DNA of 32,457 nucleotides from Blastopirellula sp. (GCA_002733575.1 NVWB01000036.1:1-32457), one strand, 5' to 3'. Shown: positions 1-8,175, counted from the first letter of the stretch. The notes: generated by a model not told the origin, from the letters alone. Made by a program: numbers and translations.

Positions 1-28
1 AGGAGGAACCGCGATTACACTTCCTCCT
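1..28. repeat. short inverted repeat at window edge
   Basis: AGGAGGAA at 1-8 is perfectly complementary to TTCCTCCT at 21-28, with a 12-nt loop. It lies downstream of the glgX stop codon. No T-tract follows in the glgX direction, so it is a weak terminator candidate or a fragment of an element cut by the window edge. Confidence 0.3.
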
Positions 29-64
29 CGCTCACACTTCGGATTAAGATTGTGAACTCTATCA

Positions 65-2155
65 CTACCGGCTAGCCACGTAAACCTTCAGTGACCGATC
101 TGGCATAATGAACTTCCCAGATGCCGGTGGGCGTGGTCCGTTTAGGTCGGGGAACACATCGGCTGGGGTCTCAGCGGCGGTGTCGATGAATAATCGCCAG
201 CTTGTACTTTTGGCGACCGGGGGCAAGATGAATTGCTGCGGCGATGCACTGGCATTCATTACAAACAACACATCACGGCCCAGTAATTTAGTGCGCCCAT
301 TGCTGACATGCGGAGACGCCAACAGACAAGTCAACGCAGACTCTCCGCCGTTCCAATCGACTGCCGTACCGAGTGCGCTGTACCAGTTAACGTCGTTTAA
401 ACCGCGGCGTCCGGTCGGGGCTCCACTGAGGAAATGCTCCTGGCGTACCGTAGGTTCATCTCTCCGGAAGGCAATCAACGCCCGGACGAAACGACGCATC
501 TCAGTATTCTTATCGACCAGCTTCCAGTCCATCCACGAGAGTTCGTTGTCTTGGCAGTATGAGTTATTATTGCCCCCTTGGGTCTTGCGGCACTCATCGC
601 CCATCAAAATCATCGGCACGCCTTGCGAGAGCAATAGCGTACTAAACATATTTTTGATTTGGCGATTGCGCGTATTCGCGATACTTTTACGCCGCGTTGG
701 TCCTTCGACACCGTAGTTGTAACTGATGTTGTGGTTGTCGCCATCATTGTTGTCTTCACCGTTCGCTTCGTTATGTTTTTCGTTGTACGACACCAAGTCG
801 TTCATCGGGAAACCATCGTGCGAAGTGATGAAGTTAATACTGTGATACGGCTGACGTCCGCCTGGTTGATACAAGTCGCTCGAACCAGCAAGTCGCGTAG
901 CCATTGGGCCAATCTTGCCAGGGTCGCCACGCCAGAAGGAACGAATATCGTCACGGTAACGACCATTCCATTCAGCCCAACGATGATTGGCGAATGAACC
1001 CACCTGGTAAGCACCAGCAGCATCCCAGGCTTCGGCAATGATTTTGGTGTCAGACAACAGCGGATCTTCCGCAATGGCATCCACCAGCGGCGGATTCGGC
1101 ACCAAGTTGCCGTGACGATCACGGCTTAAAATAGATGCCAGGTCAAAGCGGAAACCATCGATATGATAGTTGTGTACCCAATGCCGCAGGCAATGGAAGA
1201 TCATCTCACGCACAATCGGATGATTTCCGTTGACTGTGTTTCCACAGCCAGAGTAATTTTTGTAATGGCTACCGCCGTTGGCCATCATGTAATAGACGGA
1301 GTTCTCCAATCCTTTGAAACTCAGGATTGGGCCCTTCTCGTTGCCTTCACAGGTGTGATTGAACACTACGTCCAAAATCACTTCAATACCTGCCTGATGC
1401 AAGGCCTTGACCATTTGTTTGAATTCGTTGACCTGGGCGCCTGGTTTTTTGCTTGCAGCATAGCCACGATGCGGAGCAAAGAAGGCCATCGAATCGTAGC
1501 CCCAGTAGTTCGTCCGATCAGGCTTGTCGCCGGTCATCATGTCCATGATCGGGAACTCATGCACCGGCATCAATTCAACCGCGGTCACGCCCAATGATTT
1601 CAGATACGGAATTTTCTCGATCACGCCGAGGTACGTGCCAGGGTTCTCGACGCCCGAGTTTTTATTGGCGGTGAACCCTTTGACGTGCATTTCATAGATA
1701 ATCGTTTCCGACATATCACGCTTGAGATGGCGGTCGCCTTCCCAGTTGTATTGATCATCAACCACCACGCACTTCGGTGGGCGAACAATACCGTCGTCGG
1801 AATACTGGAAAGTTCCAGCCAAGGCTTTGGCATAAGGATCGATCAAACGAGCCCGGCCATCGAATAGCATCCCGTTATCTGGATCATAAGGGCCTTCGGC
1901 TTGAAAGTGATAGAGTTGCCCCTCTTTGACGTTCGGAACAAAAACGCTCCAGATATCTCCCCAGCGGTCAGTCTCTCGGTTGAAGTCAATGATTTCGTCA
2001 GGTTCACGGTCATCAACGTCTTTATAGAGCAACAATCGCATAGCAGTAGCCGAACGGCTGAAGATCACGAACTGGACACCCCGTTCGTGTAACACAGCCC
2101 CATAAGGCAAAATATGCGTGAATTGTAATTCTGGATGTGGGTGAGCCATAAGCAT
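65..2155 (-). CDS. glgX: glycogen debranching enzyme GlgX (isoamylase-type, GH13)
   Basis: This cytoplasmic glycoside hydrolase cleaves alpha-1,6 branches of glycogen or limit dextrin. The 696-residue length is normal for the GlgX/isoamylase family. An N-terminal CBM48-like beta domain (about residues 10-130) is followed by the GH13 barrel. Visible GH13 motifs are DVVFNH (262-267), GFRFDLA with the Asp338 nucleophile, IIAEAWD with the Glu375 acid/base, and SHDG with Asp447. The start is the ATG at 2155; a second ATG lies two codons later and neither has a strong Shine-Dalgarno. The gene stands alone and diverges from purM across about 400 bp. No other glycogen genes are in the window. The family call is firm; the exact branch preference (GlgX versus TreX-like) is inferred. 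Confidence 0.95.
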   Translation of the reverse strand: MLMAHPHPELQFTHILPYGAVLHERGVQFVIFSRSATAMRLLLYKDVDDREPDEIIDFNRETDRWGDIWSVFVPNVKEGQLYHFQAEGPYDPDNGMLFDGRARLIDPYAKALAGTFQYSDDGIVRPPKCVVVDDQYNWEGDRHLKRDMSETIIYEMHVKGFTANKNSGVENPGTYLGVIEKIPYLKSLGVTAVELMPVHEFPIMDMMTGDKPDRTNYWGYDSMAFFAPHRGYAASKKPGAQVNEFKQMVKALHQAGIEVILDVVFNHTCEGNEKGPILSFKGLENSVYYMMANGGSHYKNYSGCGNTVNGNHPIVREMIFHCLRHWVHNYHIDGFRFDLASILSRDRHGNLVPNPPLVDAIAEDPLLSDTKIIAEAWDAAGAYQVGSFANHRWAEWNGRYRDDIRSFWRGDPGKIGPMATRLAGSSDLYQPGGRQPYHSINFITSHDGFPMNDLVSYNEKHNEANGEDNNDGDNHNISYNYGVEGPTRRKSIANTRNRQIKNMFSTLLLSQGVPMILMGDECRKTQGGNNNSYCQDNELSWMDWKLVDKNTEMRRFVRALIAFRRDEPTVRQEHFLSGAPTGRRGLNDVNWYSALGTAVDWNGGESALTCLLASPHVSNGRTKLLGRDVLFVMNASASPQQFILPPVAKSTSWRLFIDTAAETPADVFPDLNGPRPPASGKFIMPDRSLKVYVASR

Positions 2156-2493
2156 TGGTAGCGGCCTACTTCTTCTCGGTTGCTAATCTGGGTATGTGGA
2201 AATCTCGAAATTGAGAATTAAAAAATACCACCCTAAATCAGATTAGGCCGCGAAAACCGCTCCTTGTCTTCCTGTTTTTATAAACTGAACGCTTGTTGTA
2301 TCATCTGGTTAAACAATAGCTTACGGAAAAACTCGGGGTTCTAGGTTGCCTCTAACAATTGAGTGAATCCTGACACGGTTTTCCGGACGATTCTAGCCCC
2401 CTTGGGCAAAAAAGACACGGTAATCGCTCCAGGCCCTAATATCGGCATAATTCAACGCATTAACAGGTCTGTAAAGCTCTAGCGTGTGACTCG
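2156..2493. other. divergent intergenic region glgX/purM
   Basis: This gene-free stretch separates the divergent glgX and purM genes. It must hold the glgX promoter, but no convincing -35/-10 pair was found on the minus strand. No ORF with a ribosome site, tRNA or strong hairpin was seen. The purM promoter lies just downstream. Confidence 0.5.
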
Positions 2494-2522
2494 TTGACAA
2501 AACCCGCAAAGGGCGAGAAAAT
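2494..2522 (+). promoter_or_regulatory. putative sigma70-type promoter of purM
   Basis: A perfect TTGACA (2494-2499) is followed after 17 bp by GAAAAT (2517-2522), a 4/6 match to the -10 consensus. It lies about 40 bp before the purM ATG, giving a short leader. Confidence 0.5.
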
Positions 2523-2564
2523 TACCTTTCCATTCCCCCAACCTACAAGGACTTGGCAAACTCC

Positions 2565-3626
2565 ATGGCTAAAGCGACTTACAAAGATGCTGGTGTTGAT
2601 TTAGATGTCTATGCAGAATCAATGTCGCGGCTGCCCAAGTTGGTAAAGCGAACCTATAGCCCTAGGGTCATGCAGCTCGATGGCGGTTTTGCTGGACTGT
2701 TTCGGTTAGATTTCGCCAATAAGCTATTCGCCCGAAATTATGAAGACCCGGTCCTTATCTCCTGCACCGATGGTGTTGGCACCAAACTAAAAGTAGCGGT
2801 CGAAGCCAATCGACACCACACCGTGGGCATTGATCTAGTGGCCATGTGCGTCAACGACGCGATATGCTGCGGGGCCGAACCGCTGTTCTTCCTTGATTAT
2901 GTGGCAATGGGCAAAGACGACCCTAACTTACTGGAACAAATAGTCACCGGAATCACCGAAGGCTGTTTGCAAGGTGACAGCGCCCTGATCGGTGGCGAGA
3001 CCGCGATCATGCCTGATATCTACCAAAAGGGCGATTACGACATGGCCGGGTTTTGCGTCGGCGTGGCCGAAAGCAAAAACTTGATCGATGGCAGTGCCAT
3101 CGAAGATGGCGATGTAGTTCTCGGAATCGCATCGAGCGGATTGCATTCCAATGGATACAGTTTGGTTCGCAAAGTAGTGTTTGAGATCGCCGGTCTCTCG
3201 GCAGACGACTATGTCGAAGAACTCGGCATGACCGTGGCCGATGCATTGTTAGAACCAACGAAAATCTACGTTCAACCGATGCGCAAAGTCTTCACGCATT
3301 ACAAAGTGAAAAACGTCGTTCACGGAATCGCCCACATCACCGGCGGTGGATTAGCAGAGAACCTAGAACGCATTCTGCCTAAGAATGTTGACGTCACCCT
3401 CGACCGCTCAAGCTGGCCTGTGCCGAAAGTCTTTTCATGGATTCAACGCCTGGGCGAGATCGAACCATCCGAAATGGACCGCGTCTTCAACATGGGCCTC
3501 GGCATCGCCATGTGCGTTAGTTCTTATTACGCTAATCACGTGAAAGCTATCTTAGAAGAAGCTGGCGTCGATGTGTTTGAGATTGGGAAGGTGAGTGCCG
3601 GTAGTGGGAAGGTGACGGTGAGTTAA
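2565..3626 (+). CDS. purM: phosphoribosylformylglycinamidine cyclo-ligase (AIR synthetase)
   Basis: PurM closes the imidazole ring of FGAM with ATP to give AIR, the fifth step of de novo purine synthesis. The protein is about 353 residues, typical of the family. Family signatures include [10 protein letters not shown] near the N terminus, [61 protein letters not shown] and a C-terminal FNMGLGIAM. The ATG at 2565 is preferred because AAGGA (2547-2551) is 13 bp away; an in-frame TTG at 2553 sits only 1 bp from it. The gene is monocistronic with its own promoter. Its stop codon is 12 bp from the stop of the convergent SUKH gene, and no terminator is obvious between them. purN or purL are not adjacent. 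Confidence 0.95.
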   Translation: MAKATYKDAGVDLDVYAESMSRLPKLVKRTYSPRVMQLDGGFAGLFRLDFANKLFARNYEDPVLISCTDGVGTKLKVAVEANRHHTVGIDLVAMCVNDAICCGAEPLFFLDYVAMGKDDPNLLEQIVTGITEGCLQGDSALIGGETAIMPDIYQKGDYDMAGFCVGVAESKNLIDGSAIEDGDVVLGIASSGLHSNGYSLVRKVVFEIAGLSADDYVEELGMTVADALLEPTKIYVQPMRKVFTHYKVKNVVHGIAHITGGGLAENLERILPKNVDVTLDRSSWPVPKVFSWIQRLGEIEPSEMDRVFNMGLGIAMCVSSYYANHVKAILEEAGVDVFEIGKVSAGSGKVTVS

Positions 3627-3638
3627 TGCCTTACTGTC

Positions 3639-4571
3639 TTATTCCGTAATCGGTTTTCTTAACTCACCGTTGACATAGATCTGGTTTACGCCTTTGACAT
3701 CGATATGGTCCTTTATCTGGACTGGTCCATAATCAGACTTTAAACCATCAGATTCAAAGAAGAGTACACCACAATCAATGATTAACCCATATGGAGAGTC
3801 TGTAAGACTATACTCATTTTTTGTAGGATCACTTTCATCACTCAGAATATGACATCTACTAACACTTCCACCTTCCACTTCAGGCCAGGTCACTAAATAT
3901 CCATCGAAGTTATGCTGGACAGGAAATTGAGTTTTTTGCGAAGTTAGGCATGGTTCGTCCGAGACAGCGGTGGTTGCTAGACCTAAATGCTCTGCAAGAA
4001 ATTCAAGATCATCTTCTGCGATTTCCTCTAAGATATCATTCGACTTTTTAAAGTAATCTAGAAAACTGGTTGTACACCAGAACACTGCATCAGGGTCATG
4101 AACAAATTGAATAATTTGACCATACGTTCCTTGGTCTGTAGGATCTGAATCAAAATGAAGGATATCACTTCCTCCATTAAATTCCGCAAATCCCAGCCAT
4201 TTACTATGCCTTAAAAAGTGTGCCTGAACCTGAGGTTCTCGATTATACACCTTGCCGTCATCATACCATTCAGAGTACAGCTTCTCATCATAGGGCTCAA
4301 ACATTTGCCATAACTTTAGAGTCTCATCAATCGATAAAAAGTAATAGGGGATAGGCTGGTCCTCATCTCCTCCAAAAAACCAATCCTGATTTTCATATGA
4401 GCCATTCGAGATACGCCATAAGTCTTTGAGTGAATCATCGACTTCGATACCTGTGACTTTGGCAATAGAGGCAATCTGCTTTTCAGTAGCAGGGGGACAG
4501 GTCTTTAATTTTCCGCCAAGCTGTTGATAGATTGCAGACAGCCGATCAAATTCAGTCTGAACAGTAGTCAA
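3639..4571 (-). CDS. SMI1/KNR4 (SUKH) family protein
   Basis: This is a 310-residue soluble protein. Residues about 15-175 resemble the SUKH/SMI1-KNR4 domain: an N-terminal helix with PPATEKQI, then LKDLWRISNG (the typical LP..L...Y/W...NG-like turn), a W-rich middle and an acidic segment with GFAEFNGGSDILHFDSD. The remaining 120 residues form an unassigned beta-rich tail. The start is a TTG at 4571, chosen because AAGGAG lies 8 bp upstream on the minus strand. SUKH proteins often act as immunity proteins against secreted nuclease or other polymorphic toxins, but many lone copies have unknown roles. No toxin gene is beside it. Base composition is AT-richer than purM, consistent with an accessory gene. 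The domain call is good; the function is open. Confidence 0.75.
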   Translation of the reverse strand: MTTVQTEFDRLSAIYQQLGGKLKTCPPATEKQIASIAKVTGIEVDDSLKDLWRISNGSYENQDWFFGGDEDQPIPYYFLSIDETLKLWQMFEPYDEKLYSEWYDDGKVYNREPQVQAHFLRHSKWLGFAEFNGGSDILHFDSDPTDQGTYGQIIQFVHDPDAVFWCTTSFLDYFKKSNDILEEIAEDDLEFLAEHLGLATTAVSDEPCLTSQKTQFPVQHNFDGYLVTWPEVEGGSVSRCHILSDESDPTKNEYSLTDSPYGLIIDCGVLFFESDGLKSDYGPVQIKDHIDVKGVNQIYVNGELRKPITE

Positions 4572-4617
4572 AGCGAGAACTCCTTGAAATCTAACAAATA
4601 GAGAGCAGAGACGTTTC

Positions 4618-4800
4618 CTAAGAAGCCTTCAGCTCCTCAATTTCCGCTTTGCAGTCGGCTATCAGTTGTTCGTATTTGGCCACTTCGCCTGGCTCATCTT
4701 CTTGTTGTTTGGCGCCGGATAGTTGTTGGGAGATTTTTTGGATTCGCTTGCGTAGCACTTCGATTTTCTTCTTGGCCTTCTTGTCCATCGATTTATCCAT
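4618..4800 (-). CDS. small charged coiled-coil protein
   Basis: This 60-residue protein is rich in Lys, Glu and Gln. Heptad-like spacing runs from KKIEVLRKRIQKISQQLSG to a second helix ending IADCKAEIEELKAS, so a helical hairpin or dimerising coiled coil is likely. There is no membrane segment or signal peptide. It lies 46 bp upstream of the SUKH gene on the same strand and could be cotranscribed with it. Two candidate ATG starts (4800 and 4788) lack a clear Shine-Dalgarno. No family is recognised. Coding status rests on composition and the clean helical pattern, so it is moderate. Confidence 0.55.
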   Translation of the reverse strand: MDKSMDKKAKKKIEVLRKRIQKISQQLSGAKQQEDEPGEVAKYEQLIADCKAEIEELKAS

Positions 4801-5074
4801 AAAGAGGTGCGAGTTGAAAGACCTGTAGTTTAACTAGTTCGAGCTAGTAAATCACTACCAGTGGTAGAAGAAAGTTTTCTTGGTTGATTTCGCCTGAACA
4901 TGATTTACAGTTTTTTAATCAATGCCGCGTTTGAGACTGTTTCTCTTCCAAGAAATAAAATCGACAAACGGGCACTGACAAGCAGACCACCCTACGAGAT
5001 TTCTTGGGGTTCGCCAAACCAGAATAGTGTAAACCACACAACTATATTCTCTCTTTTAAGCAAAACCATCTATT
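4801..5074. other. AT-rich gene-free stretch
   Basis: No credible gene was found here. Short open frames lack ribosome sites and family resemblance. The stretch leads into the inverted-repeat cluster that starts at 5075. Confidence 0.5.
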
Positions 5075-5308
5075 ACCACTAAGGCACGAAGACACAAAAA
5101 AATTTGAGTTCAGACTTTTCCTTAGTGTCTTAGTGCCTTGGTGGTTGCCTCCTTTTTCCTTCCTTCGCGTGAGAATCCATTTTTCGACAAGATGAACATG
5201 ATTCACAGGATAAGTTTTGTAGCCCAACCCTCTGTGTTCCTCCGTGCCTCTGTGTTTAAAACTCCTTCCTTCTTCCCTTCCTTGGCGCCTTTGCGGCTTT
5301 GCGTGAGA
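5075..5308. repeat. cluster of degenerate low-complexity inverted repeats
   Basis: Two arms, 5075-5098 and 5121-5146, are imperfect inverted copies of a CCACTAAGGCACGAAGACAC-type sequence around a 22-nt loop. Related blocks follow at 5230-5260 (CTCTGTGTTCCTCCGTGCCT...) and 5280-5308 (CCTTGGCGCCTTTGCGGCTTTGCG...). All are built on an 8-9-base rhythm of the kind xTTxGTGxCTT. Such blocks are widespread in many bacterial genomes and are often mistranslated as KHRGTEEHRG or SHAKPQRRQG peptides. They are noncoding repeats, not a protein gene. Confidence 0.75.
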
Positions 5309-5414
5309 CATCTTTTAAAGGAATTTATGAAGATGATTTGAAGTTCGATAACGGTTTTGATGACGACATTATTATCGGGTAGAAGCTTGAAAGTGGTGGA
5401 GTTCACCGAGAAGT

Positions 5415-5462
5415 GTCGATAAATCGACGACAATTCCATATTCTGTGTAACCTAGTGTACAG
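5415..5462. promoter_or_regulatory. two palindromes upstream of the Crp/Fnr gene
   Basis: GTCGAT-AA-ATCGAC (5415-5428) is a perfect inverted repeat. CTGTGTA-N6-TGTACAG (5443-5462) is an imperfect dyad with 5 of 7 positions matching. Both lie 110-160 bp before the regulator start and have the size of dimeric regulator operators. Neither matches the classical Fnr or Crp consensus well, so the assignment is speculative. Confidence 0.3.
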
Positions 5463-5572
5463 CCAGGGCATCTTAGACAGAGTTATCATTATAAGTTGAA
5501 GGGCTAGAGAGACTTACGTGTATTCTATTTTTGGATTATCTCTTGGTCTAGGTATTGTTGGGAGCAAGCCAG

Positions 5573-6334
5573 ATGTCGGAAAAAATTTGGTTTCTGAAAA
5601 GCTGTAAGCTGTTTGAAAACCTCACGCCAGAGCAGATGCATCGTTTGGAACTTTGCAGTCGAATTCGTAATTATGCGAAACGATCTCCGGTCTATTTGCC
5701 TGCCGAACAGGCCGATGACGTGTTGCTGCTAACTCGTGGTCGGGTAAAGATTTGTCATCTGACCAGCGAAGGTAAACAATCGATTCTGGCATTCATTGAG
5801 CCGGGCGAATTGTTTGGCGAACTGGCAATTTTAGATGCTGGTACTCGCGAAGAGTATGCGGAAGCGGTCGAGAAGACGTCCATTGTTTCAATTCCCAAAC
5901 AAATGATTCAACAGTTAATGGAACAGCATGCCGAGCTTTCGCTGGGCATCACCAAGCTGATGGGATTGCGGCGGATGCGAATTGAGAAGCGGGTCAAGAA
6001 CTTGCTGTTTCTATCTAACCGCGAGCGACTCAGCCATCTGCTGTTAGAATTGGTTGAGCAATATGGAAAGTTGACCGACGCTGGGATCGAGATTGCCATC
6101 AAACTCTCGCATCAAGACTTGGCCAATATCATCGGTAGTACCCGAGAAACGGTTACCGTAGTTCTGGGCGAACTTCAGGCAGAGAAATTGCTGACCATTG
6201 GTCGACGCAAAATTGTGCTGACCGCCATTCATCAATTGGCCCAATCAGTGCAAGCACCGGTGCCACGACTTCCTCAGCCAGAGCAAGAGACCATGCAATT
6301 GAGAACATCGCTGCGAACCGGTTTCTCTTCCTGA
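5573..6334 (+). CDS. Crp/Fnr family transcriptional regulator
   Basis: The 253-residue protein has an N-terminal cyclic-nucleotide-binding-like beta barrel (about 8-125, with GRVKICHLTSEGKQSIL and EPGELFGELAILD), a long dimerisation helix, and a C-terminal winged helix. The recognition helix region is LSHQDLANIIGSTRETVTVVLGEL. The N terminus has few Cys and no Fnr-type CxxC cluster, so an oxygen-sensing Fe-S role is unlikely. The effector is unknown. The ATG at 5573 is chosen because GGGAGC sits 7 bp upstream; TTG codons at 5555 and 5558 lack a ribosome site. Palindromes lie upstream. The downstream zinc-finger gene is on the same strand with a 124-bp gap and may or may not be coregulated. 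Confidence 0.9.
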   Translation: MSEKIWFLKSCKLFENLTPEQMHRLELCSRIRNYAKRSPVYLPAEQADDVLLLTRGRVKICHLTSEGKQSILAFIEPGELFGELAILDAGTREEYAEAVEKTSIVSIPKQMIQQLMEQHAELSLGITKLMGLRRMRIEKRVKNLLFLSNRERLSHLLLELVEQYGKLTDAGIEIAIKLSHQDLANIIGSTRETVTVVLGELQAEKLLTIGRRKIVLTAIHQLAQSVQAPVPRLPQPEQETMQLRTSLRTGFSS

Positions 6335-6458
6335 ATTTTTTTGTGCGATGTGGTCTATTTAACCGACTTGGGCTTCACCTGAGTCTATAATTCTAAATAC
6401 ACTAGTTCATTGATTGCGATAGATAATCGGCTAACTGACGCTTAATTGAGTAGAGCGA

Positions 6459-6815
6459 ATGACCTCGAAAAAGAAATCATGGAACCCTTGCCCGAAAGGC
6501 GAACTGTCGAACTTGGCAGCACGCTTAGGCTGCAAACGTCGGATGTCGGCAATGTGCCTGGCGATGTTCTACGGTGGTTCTGCGAGTTTGGTTTTGCTGT
6601 TTGCGATGGTCGGGTACACGTTGCTTGGAACAATGGGTCTCTCTGAGCTCGAATGCAAAACGGTGCAAACCCACTTGGTAGAATACCGGGCCAATGATTT
6701 GGATACCCGGTTCTCAAACTCCATCGAGCACCATCTAAATAAATGTGGGCATTGCCGAAAGAAATACGATGCCATGCGTGACGAACGGGTGAGCATGGCC
6801 TGGCATCAGCGGTAA
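6459..6815 (+). CDS. membrane protein with anti-sigma-type zinc finger (ZAS)
   Basis: The 118-residue protein has a basic N terminus, one hydrophobic segment (about 31-60) and a C-terminal domain with C66 and the HxxxCxxC motif (H92, C96, C99) typical of zinc-binding anti-sigma (zf-HC2) domains. The motif picks this frame over an overlapping one. In classical anti-sigma factors the zinc domain comes first and the membrane helix second; here the order is reversed, and the positive-inside rule would put the zinc domain outside the membrane. No sigma factor gene is adjacent. The role is unknown; a redox or protein-binding zinc module is as likely as sigma control. It converges with the DUF547 gene, 17 bp apart. 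Confidence 0.65.
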   Translation: MTSKKKSWNPCPKGELSNLAARLGCKRRMSAMCLAMFYGGSASLVLLFAMVGYTLLGTMGLSELECKTVQTHLVEYRANDLDTRFSNSIEHHLNKCGHCRKKYDAMRDERVSMAWHQR

Positions 6816-6832
6816 AACGTTGCTCTTCTGTT

Positions 6833-7660
6833 CTAGCGTTTGCCCGCAGTTTTCTGATCGTTGAGGCTCCAGTCGTAATCGGCATACGAGATGGTGACAT
6901 TGCCTGATTGAATGAACTGGGCAGTCGCTGGTGAGAGATACGGCGTAATGGTTTTGAGTTGTGCGGTTTGGTTGCTGCCGAAGTCTTCGGCAAACCATTT
7001 GAGAATCGATGAGAGAACCACTGTTTTGGTAGATGGGTTGTAGGAGAAGTTTTCTCGGTTGGCAAAGAAGACCTGGCTGTTGTCTTGCAGTTGTTGTTCA
7101 AGTTGTGCGGCAGTGTAGGCTTCGTTGCGTAGACGTGGGCAACTGTGTGAGGCACAGACAATGGCGAAGTGAATTCGTGGTTCTTTAAGAGGGCGTAATA
7201 TTTTGTGTTCGATCTGGTCGAGTGACGAGGCTTCCGCTCCGACTTGAAGCAGCAGATCATGCCAGATGTTGTAGCCATAAATTTTGGCAGTGTGATTGCG
7301 AATGCTGGTAGTAGGATAGACTCGCAAGATGCCTTCCACGGTGACCGCATTATAGGCGTTGATCCAAAATGCCAGTTGGGCCGGTTTGCTGGCAGGCAAA
7401 CTGCGACTGGCCCGCGAGAGATGATGGAGATAAGCGGTCAGCAATTGGCGATCAGCGGAAGCCTGATTCCACGCGGTGTAGTTGACGTTGCCAGTGGCAT
7501 CGACATATTTCTTGAGCAACTGATCCCATGGCTGGTGATTGATGCGATCCATCGAGACCTGATCGGCGACTGGCCACTTTTGCCCAATCGTGGTTTTAGG
7601 GCCGGCGAGAGCCATTGAGGCAAACTGAGAAACAAACAGGGTAATGATCAAATATCGCAT
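6833..7660 (-). CDS. secreted DUF547 domain protein
   Basis: The 275-residue protein begins with a Sec signal peptide (MRYLIITLFVSQFASMALAG). DUF547 hallmarks follow: a WINAYNAVTVEGIL stretch, IHFAIVCASHSCPRL with a candidate catalytic Cys and preceding His, and a C-terminal KWFAEDFG block. DUF547 proteins are predicted papain-like enzymes with no defined substrate. The ATG at 7660 is preceded by AAAGGAA at good spacing. The open frame continues to 7936, but the extra 92 codons are translated from a dispersed repeat and precede a clean signal peptide, so they are excluded. Location is probably periplasmic or extracellular. Confidence 0.85.
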   Translation of the reverse strand: MRYLIITLFVSQFASMALAGPKTTIGQKWPVADQVSMDRINHQPWDQLLKKYVDATGNVNYTAWNQASADRQLLTAYLHHLSRASRSLPASKPAQLAFWINAYNAVTVEGILRVYPTTSIRNHTAKIYGYNIWHDLLLQVGAEASSLDQIEHKILRPLKEPRIHFAIVCASHSCPRLRNEAYTAAQLEQQLQDNSQVFFANRENFSYNPSTKTVVLSSILKWFAEDFGSNQTAQLKTITPYLSPATAQFIQSGNVTISYADYDWSLNDQKTAGKR

Positions 7661-7848
7661 CTTACAATTCCTTTTGAATGATTTTCCGTCCGTATTTGTT
7701 GAAGCCACTTCTGCTAGAATTTGAGCGGTCCTTGAACTTCTGAATTGTGTCTGAAATGCAAAGATGTGTTGGTATGGCGGCATACAATGGAGCAGAATTT
7801 GACGTTTTTTATCCACCGGATTTACTTGCGATGTGTGTGCCGGCCAAA

Positions 7849-8085
7849 TATCGGGTGACAGCGATGACGATTCCGGAGTTGGCTTTGCTTCAGGATCAAA
7901 CGTATTCGGAACGTCGTCGGTGTGGCCGAAGGCCATCAGAGGATACAGCGGTCAGGTTTGCTACGCACTTTCTACCGTATTTGCACTTCATTTGATCGAC
8001 TAACGTCGACCCCGACGTCGTTTTGAATGAGCGTAATTAGGTGGCATGCGTTAGCCAAAACCGACATCGCGGCCACCTACATTAG
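7849..8085 (+). repeat. dispersed two-module repeat, copy A
   Basis: Module 1 (7849-7943) matches 16898-16990 with about four differences over 87 bases, and the reverse complement of 32350-32457. Module 2 (7994-8085), containing ATCGACTAACGTCGACCCCG, matches the reverse complement of 32172-32258. The modules are joined by an unconserved spacer of about 50 bases. Module 1 holds a TGGCC-GAA-GGCCA hairpin. Module 2 holds a longer stem-loop between AGGTGGC and GCGGCCACCT. It lies in the divergent gap between the DUF547 gene and rpsB. Open frames crossing it are spurious. Confidence 0.85.
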
Positions 8086-8175
8086 GTAATTCCCACCCAA
8101 AGTGAATCTTCAAAACAGGCATTTCGAGCTTGAACCAGCAGGAACTGCTTTATAACAGCGGTATTTTGCCCGTTG

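Noticed and set aside
659-1597. long plus-strand and second-frame ORFs inside glgX
   Set aside because: They are antisense or out-of-frame shadows of a full-length, motif-complete glgX.
5075-5308. CRISPR array
   Set aside because: The repeats are degenerate, inverted and of unequal spacing, with no unique spacers of constant length and no cas genes.
5042-5439. several 67-89 residue ORFs on both strands
   Set aside because: They are read-outs of low-complexity repeat DNA known to generate false proteins such as KHRGTEEHRG.
7661-7936. N-terminal extension of the DUF547 protein to 367 residues
   Set aside because: The added 92 codons come largely from a dispersed repeat and precede a clean signal peptide with its own ribosome site at 7660.
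7747-7995. 82-codon open frame on the plus strand
   Set aside because: It runs through repeat copy A, has no ribosome site, and its counterpart in copy B diverges after a 1-base insertion.
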